Assembly: GCF_000284415.1 (NCBI RefSeq)
Contig: NC_017059.1
Span: 598,095-615,866 of the forward strand
DNA length: 17,772 nucleotides
Direction: 5' to 3'
From: Pararhodospirillum photometricum DSM 122
GTDB taxonomy: Bacteria; Pseudomonadota; Alphaproteobacteria; Rhodospirillales; Rhodospirillaceae
A model generated the notes under the pieces. It was not told where the DNA came from. It was given only the letters and a program-made list of their open reading frames with translations, and made no database searches. The position numbers were made by a program, and so were the translations under genes. Positions within the stretch are counted from its first letter, which is position 1. Each line of letters starts with the position of its first letter. Positions 15,313 to 17,772 of the stretch are shown here, in pieces.

Positions 15313-15807
15313 ATGTCCCAAAGGCCCCCCTCGGAGAAGCCCCGCCGCAGCAACGCGCCGCGCCCGCTGGCCGAAACCGTGATCCAGGCCGCTCTCCCCT
15401 GGCTCGGGCGACGGGGCTTGGCCGAACAGTCGCTCCTGACCCACTGGACCGACATCCTGGGACCGGTGCTGGCGGCGCGGGTTCACCCGGTGCGCCTCAC
15501 CAAGGGGGTGCTGCACGTCAAGGCCGAGAGCGGCGGCGTGGCCCTGGAACTCCAGCACCGTGCCCCCTTGGTCATCGACCGCATCAACACCTTTCTGGGA
15601 CGGCCGGCGGTCGAGCGCCTCAGCGTTCGCCAAGGCCGGGGCTATGCCAAACGGGCCCCGCGCCGCCCGGCCCCGCCGCCCCTGCCCCCCGAACGCCGCG
15701 CCCAGATCGACAAGGCCCTGGAAAGCGTGGATGACCCCGCCCTGCGCGAAGCCCTGGGCCGCCTGGGCCACGCCATCGGCCGCCTTCAGGCGGGTCGGGG
15801 CGGCTGA
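15313..15807 (+). CDS. DUF721 / DciA-like protein
   Basis: The 164-residue product matches the DUF721 family, whose member DciA loads the replicative helicase DnaB in bacteria lacking DnaC/DnaI. Residues ~18-110 form the domain: an N-terminal PLAETV start, then LLTHWTDILGPVLAARVHPVRL with the family's W-x-x-I(L)-x-G pattern, then the strand LHVKAESGGVALELQH and RINTFLG. The C-terminal third is rich in Pro, Arg and Ala and is probably disordered except for a short helical tail. The ATG at 15313 lies 5 bases after the glycosyltransferase stop, with no strong ribosome-binding site, so translation may be coupled. In many alphaproteobacteria DUF721 sits by mutY and a DsbA-like gene; here its partner is a glycosyltransferase. 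Assignment to the family is sound; a DciA role is inference. Confidence 0.85.
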   Translation: MSQRPPSEKPRRSNAPRPLAETVIQAALPWLGRRGLAEQSLLTHWTDILGPVLAARVHPVRLTKGVLHVKAESGGVALELQHRAPLVIDRINTFLGRPAVERLSVRQGRGYAKRAPRRPAPPPLPPERRAQIDKALESVDDPALREALGRLGHAIGRLQAGRGG

Positions 15808-15827
15808 AGCACCGAAGGAAAGGAAAG

Positions 15828-15849
15828 CTGGAGAGGCCAGCCTCCCCCG
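15828..15849 (+). terminator. Dispersed palindrome copy E, degenerate, after the DUF721 gene
   Basis: CTGGAGAGGC / GCCTCCCCCG with a 2-nt loop and two mismatches, 20 bases after the DUF721 stop. The left flank GGAAAGGAAAG fits the family, but the right flank does not. It is the most decayed of the six copies, so terminator strength is doubtful. It also lies just past the end of the convergent coiled-coil remnant. Confidence 0.5.
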
Positions 15850-15858
15850 CTGTCACGT

Positions 15859-16242
15859 TCAAGCGACCATCAGCTTGATAAAGGTGGCCACCTGCAAGGT
15901 CAAAACCACGCCGAGGATCCAGCGCACCACCACGGTCTCGGTCTTCAAGGGGGCGATCTCGGCTTTCAGTTCGGCCTTAGCCTCGGCGATCTTGGTTTCC
16001 AGATCGGTTTTGACCCCGTTGATCTTGGCTTCCAGGTCAGTTTTGACCCCGTTGATCTTGGTTTCCAAACGATGTTCAACGGCGTCCAGATCCCCTCTGA
16101 CCCCGTTGATCTTGCTCTCTAAACGATGTTCAACGGCGTCCAGATCTCCTCTGACCCCGGTGATCTTGGTCTCCAGCCGGTGTTCGTTTTTACATGGGGG
16201 GGGGGCAGGAAAAACAGCGCGGCGGGCGGTGAAGGGCGGAGT
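15859..16242 (-). pseudogene. 3' remnant of a coiled-coil, C-terminally membrane-anchored protein
   Basis: The frame is open from 16242 to the stop at 15859-15861 but has no plausible start; the only in-frame start is an internal TTG at 16068. It encodes a charged coiled coil of near-repeats: two 18-residue units of the form KINGVRGDLDAVEHRLES, then two 11-residue units KINGVKTDLEA, then KIAEAKAELKAEIAPLKTE. It ends in one hydrophobic helix, WILGVVLTLQVATFIKLMV, at the C-terminus. This is the layout of DUF1640/CCDC90-type proteins, which anchor a coiled coil to a membrane. The usual N-terminal domain is missing. Just upstream lie a ten-G run (plus 16196-16205) and an ATG at 16195 that meets a stop at once. 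The same frame abuts the stop codon of the Abi-family gene at 16243. Insertion of that gene most likely cut off the 5' part. A 69-residue product from TTG 16068 cannot be excluded. Confidence 0.55.
16013..16178 (-). repeat. 54-bp and 33-bp tandem coding repeats in the coiled-coil remnant
   Basis: The segment AAACGATGTTCAACGGCG (plus strand) occurs at 16067 and again at 16121, so the period is 54 bases. The two units are nearly identical at DNA level. A second, shorter period of 33 bases, encoding KINGVKTDLEA/T, lies next to it. Near-identity at the DNA level suggests recent unit duplication. Confidence 0.7.
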
Positions 16243-16914
16243 TTACGGCCTACTCTGCAACATCCTTTGTACCTGCTCCTCATAGTATGAAGCCATCCAA
16301 TCCGCCGTTAACTGCGAGCGACAAGCTATCAACTGGGTAATGCGGGTGAAGTCGTCAGCGAGATTGCGCGTCAGAATGGGTTCATGGTGTGCAATGCGGT
16401 TTCGTAGGGCGCGGATCTTTTCAAGGTCATCATAGATATCTTTGCGAAGCTGTCTCACGGACTTTGATGCATCAAGGCCGGGCATCACCTGCAAAAGGTA
16501 GGTGTCCCACAATCGGGCATCGTGACGGCTGGTAAACATATGCTGCCAGAACACGAATTTAAGTTCAGGGATCACTTTTCCGACGGTTTGCGCGTTCCGC
16601 CGTGCCTTCAACAAATCTTGACGCGGGCTGTACCCAACACGCGGAGAAGGGAGGCTTTGTTCAAACGCCGGCGCCCATGCCCATCGAGCCCCGTATTTTG
16701 ACTCAAGGACATCCGCCACCGCATTTCGTATCACAACCTCGCAGATTCCCAATGGCGCGAGGAAAACGCCTGAAATTTGAGCGTTCCAAAGGTAGAGATT
16801 CAGTGCTGACGGGTCTTCGTCCCCGTTGGTTCCCGCAGCAGCCTCATATGCGCTGATGCGGGGAGCTGACAGAGCCCCCTTCACAGCGGTGATCTGATCT
16901 TTCATTGACAGCAC
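16243..16914 (-). CDS. Abi-family HEPN protein (putative abortive-infection RNase toxin)
   Basis: The 223-residue product resembles the 'Abi family protein' group, related to AbiD/AbiF. The catalytic-type HEPN motif is R171-N-R-I-A-H176 followed by HEP, the classic RNxxxH of HEPN ribonucleases. The first family motif is E59-V-V-I-R63-N64. No signal peptide or membrane helix is present. Known AbiF-type proteins are RNA-cleaving toxins held in check by a non-coding RNA and are linked to phage defence; function in this short subfamily is inference. The start is GTG 16914, with AGGA 10 bases upstream; ATG 16905 three codons later is the alternative. The gene is visibly lower in GC than its neighbours, suggesting transfer. 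No protein antitoxin gene adjoins it. A strong divergent promoter overlaps its first codons and drives a short terminated transcript away from it. Confidence 0.85.
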   Translation of the reverse strand: MLSMKDQITAVKGALSAPRISAYEAAAGTNGDEDPSALNLYLWNAQISGVFLAPLGICEVVIRNAVADVLESKYGARWAWAPAFEQSLPSPRVGYSPRQDLLKARRNAQTVGKVIPELKFVFWQHMFTSRHDARLWDTYLLQVMPGLDASKSVRQLRKDIYDDLEKIRALRNRIAHHEPILTRNLADDFTRITQLIACRSQLTADWMASYYEEQVQRMLQSRP

Positions 16915-16933
16915 GGCCCGGCGATCCTATATT
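16905..16933 (+). promoter_or_regulatory. Strong sigma-70 promoter facing away from the Abi gene
   Basis: A perfect -35 box TTGACA (16905-16910) is followed by a 17-base spacer and the -10 box TATATT (16928-16933), five of six to consensus. It is the best promoter match I found in the window. The -35 box overlaps the alternative ATG of the minus-strand Abi gene, so RNA polymerase here could also hinder that gene's expression. No plus-strand protein gene follows, only a short stretch ending in a terminator. Confidence 0.75.
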
Positions 16934-16939
16934 CCGCCT

Positions 16940-17024
16940 ACTAGCCACGGGCTTTGTTGGCGCAAGCCTCCCCCCGAGGACAGCAGATAACTTAATGAGA
17001 AGCCCCGCCTTGTGCGGGGTTTTT
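16940..17024 (+). ncRNA. Candidate small RNA (about 85 nt), possible RNA antitoxin of the Abi/HEPN gene
   Basis: The RNA is defined by the consensus-like promoter at 16905-16933, which predicts a start near 16940, and by the intrinsic terminator ending near 17024. The interval has no open frame with a ribosome-binding site. GGCTT (16950-16954) can pair with AAGCC (16964-16968) around a 9-nt loop. AGCC (16943-16946) can instead pair with GGCT (16950-16953), and CCTC (16967-16970) with GAGG (16976-16979), displaying a C-run; these folds exclude one another. AbiF-type proteins are known to associate with a conserved non-coding RNA that acts as antitoxin. Whether this RNA belongs to that type is untested. 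It is also antisense to any Abi leader transcribed from beyond 17024, so a type I-like antisense role is an alternative. Confidence 0.6.
17003..17024 (+). terminator. Intrinsic terminator of the small RNA
   Basis: CCCCGC (17003-17008) pairs perfectly with GCGGGG (17014-17019) around the 5-nt loop CTTGT, followed at once by five T (17020-17024). It is a classic rho-independent terminator and differs from the dispersed palindrome family used elsewhere in the window. This fits imported DNA. Confidence 0.85.
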
Positions 17025-17105
17025 CTATTATTATCATCTCGTTACGTCGATTTCGGTTCGGCCTTTTCCGCAGCCACCGCTTCGGAACCAAAGGAACCGA
17101 GGGGT

Positions 17106-17128
17106 CTGGGGAGGCCGCGCCTCCCCAG
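17106..17128 (-). terminator. Dispersed palindrome copy F, after the PBP1A gene
   Basis: Perfect 10-bp stem CTGGGGAGGC / GCCTCCCCAG with a 3-nt loop, 11 bases past the PBP stop on the minus strand, with the usual GGAAGG before and ACCCCTC after. On the plus strand the stem is followed by CCTTCC and seven T, so it would also be a strong terminator for anything crossing from the left. Confidence 0.8.
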
Positions 17129-17139
17129 CCTTCCTTTTT

Positions 17140-17772
17140 TTACCGGGCCCCCTCCCCCCTCACGGCTGCGTCTCCATAAACCGTCGCCAGATATGCGTCG
17201 GCAAGGACCCGCCGGTGACGTTTTTCATGGGGGGTGCTGTCGTCGTTGCCGACCCAGACGCCAGCCAGGGTGGCGTTGGTGTAGCCGACGAACCAAGCAT
17301 CGCGGTATTCCTGGGTTGTGCCGGTTTTGCCACGCACGACCTTGCCCGGCAGGGCGGCGCCTTTGCCGGTGCCCCAACTGACCACGGCTTCGAGCATTTT
17401 GTTCATGGCTTCGATCTGCTCGGGGGTCATGACGGGGCGGTCGCCGCTGGGCTGGCGCTGATAGAGCAAGGCGCCGTCGCGATCGGTGATGGTGACGATG
17501 CCGTAGGGGGCGACGGCTTGGCCGCCGTTGGCGAAGGGGGCGTAGGCGGTGGTGAGGTCGAGGGGGGAGATTTCAAAGACGCCGAGGGCGATGGAGGGAT
17601 GGGGGGCGAGATCGCCGACCACACCCAGACGCTTGGCGACCTTGACGACGTGGCCACGCCCGGCCTGCTCGGTGATGCGCACCGAGACGGTGTTAAGCGA
17701 CAGGGCGAGGGCCTCGGTCATACTGACGTTGCCGCGATAGCGCTTAGTGTAGTTGCCGGGTGACCACGTCCC
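17140..17772 (-). CDS. Penicillin-binding protein 1A-type transpeptidase, 3' part
   Basis: This is the C-terminal end of a bifunctional class A penicillin-binding protein that makes and cross-links peptidoglycan at the outer face of the inner membrane. The gene runs off the right edge, so only the last 210 residues are visible, opening GTWSPGNYTKRYRGNVSMTEAL. Two of the three transpeptidase motifs are seen: S-L-N (visible residues 25-27) and K-T-G-T near visible residue 149. The sequences around them (NTVSVRI, GVFEISPLDLTTAYAPFANGG and DAWFVGYT) are typical of PBP1A. The SxxK motif and the glycosyltransferase domain lie outside the window. The ATG at 17721 is internal and not the start. The gene ends with TAA at 17140-17142 and the dispersed palindrome acts as terminator. 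Confidence 0.93.
   Translation of the reverse strand, partial: GTWSPGNYTKRYRGNVSMTEALALSLNTVSVRITEQAGRGHVVKVAKRLGVVGDLAPHPSIALGVFEISPLDLTTAYAPFANGGQAVAPYGIVTITDRDGALLYQRQPSGDRPVMTPEQIEAMNKMLEAVVSWGTGKGAALPGKVVRGKTGTTQEYRDAWFVGYTNATLAGVWVGNDDSTPHEKRHRRVLADAYLATVYGDAAVRGEGAR

Noticed and set aside
16996..17381. Possible secreted small protein from ATG 16996 (hydrophobic start)
   Set aside because: The reading passes through the terminator hairpin and T-run and then through palindrome F and PBP1A antisense; no ribosome-binding site.
1..17772. tRNA, rRNA, CRISPR array or IS element
   Set aside because: No tRNA-like cloverleaf, rRNA sequence, regularly spaced short repeats or transposase was recognised; the only short repeats are the palindrome family and coding repeats.

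Overview
The window is a GC-rich (roughly two thirds G+C by eye) bacterial chromosome segment. Its gene families and codon use point to an alphaproteobacterium, most likely in the Rhodospirillales (Rhodospirillum/Pararhodospirillum-like). That placement is inferred from protein style, not from a marker gene. Most of the window is core metabolism and cell-envelope genes; the right end carries a small lower-GC accessory insert.

Layout, left to right. (1) 3-2162 (+): 3' part of a long protein built from about twenty 29-residue helical repeats. (2) 2289-3449 (+): ribonuclease D, with a promoter-like box so close that the mRNA may be leaderless. (3) 3495-4811 (-): PuuB-like FAD amine oxidoreductase. 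(4) 4867-10902 (-): NADPH-dependent glutamate synthase, small subunit gltD then large subunit gltB, the core of ammonia assimilation with glutamine synthetase. (5) 11295-12116 (+): divergent undecaprenyl-diphosphatase, uppP. (6) 12170-13992 (-): PBP4-type D-Ala-D-Ala carboxypeptidase whose export leader lies in another frame; a 7-A run marks a probable one-base frameshift. (7) 14264-15807 (+): GT4 glycosyltransferase followed by a DciA-like DUF721 gene. (8) 15859-16242 (-): start-less 3' remnant of a coiled-coil membrane protein. (9) 16243-17024: Abi-family HEPN protein on the minus strand facing a strong divergent promoter, a short (about 85 nt) non-coding transcript and an intrinsic terminator. 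(10) 17140-17772 (-): 3' end of a class A penicillin-binding protein (PBP1A type).

Several genes (uppP, the carboxypeptidase, PBP1A, the glycosyltransferase) serve the envelope and peptidoglycan. The most interesting system is the Abi/HEPN gene with its divergent small RNA. It has the layout expected of a toxin with an RNA antitoxin, sits in lower-GC DNA, and appears to have landed in or beside a coiled-coil gene that is now broken.

A second genome-wide theme is a dispersed palindrome (stem CTGGGGAGGC/GCCTCCCCAG with a 2-3 nt loop). It occurs six times here, five of them directly after a stop codon, and seems to be this organism's recurring 3'-end element.
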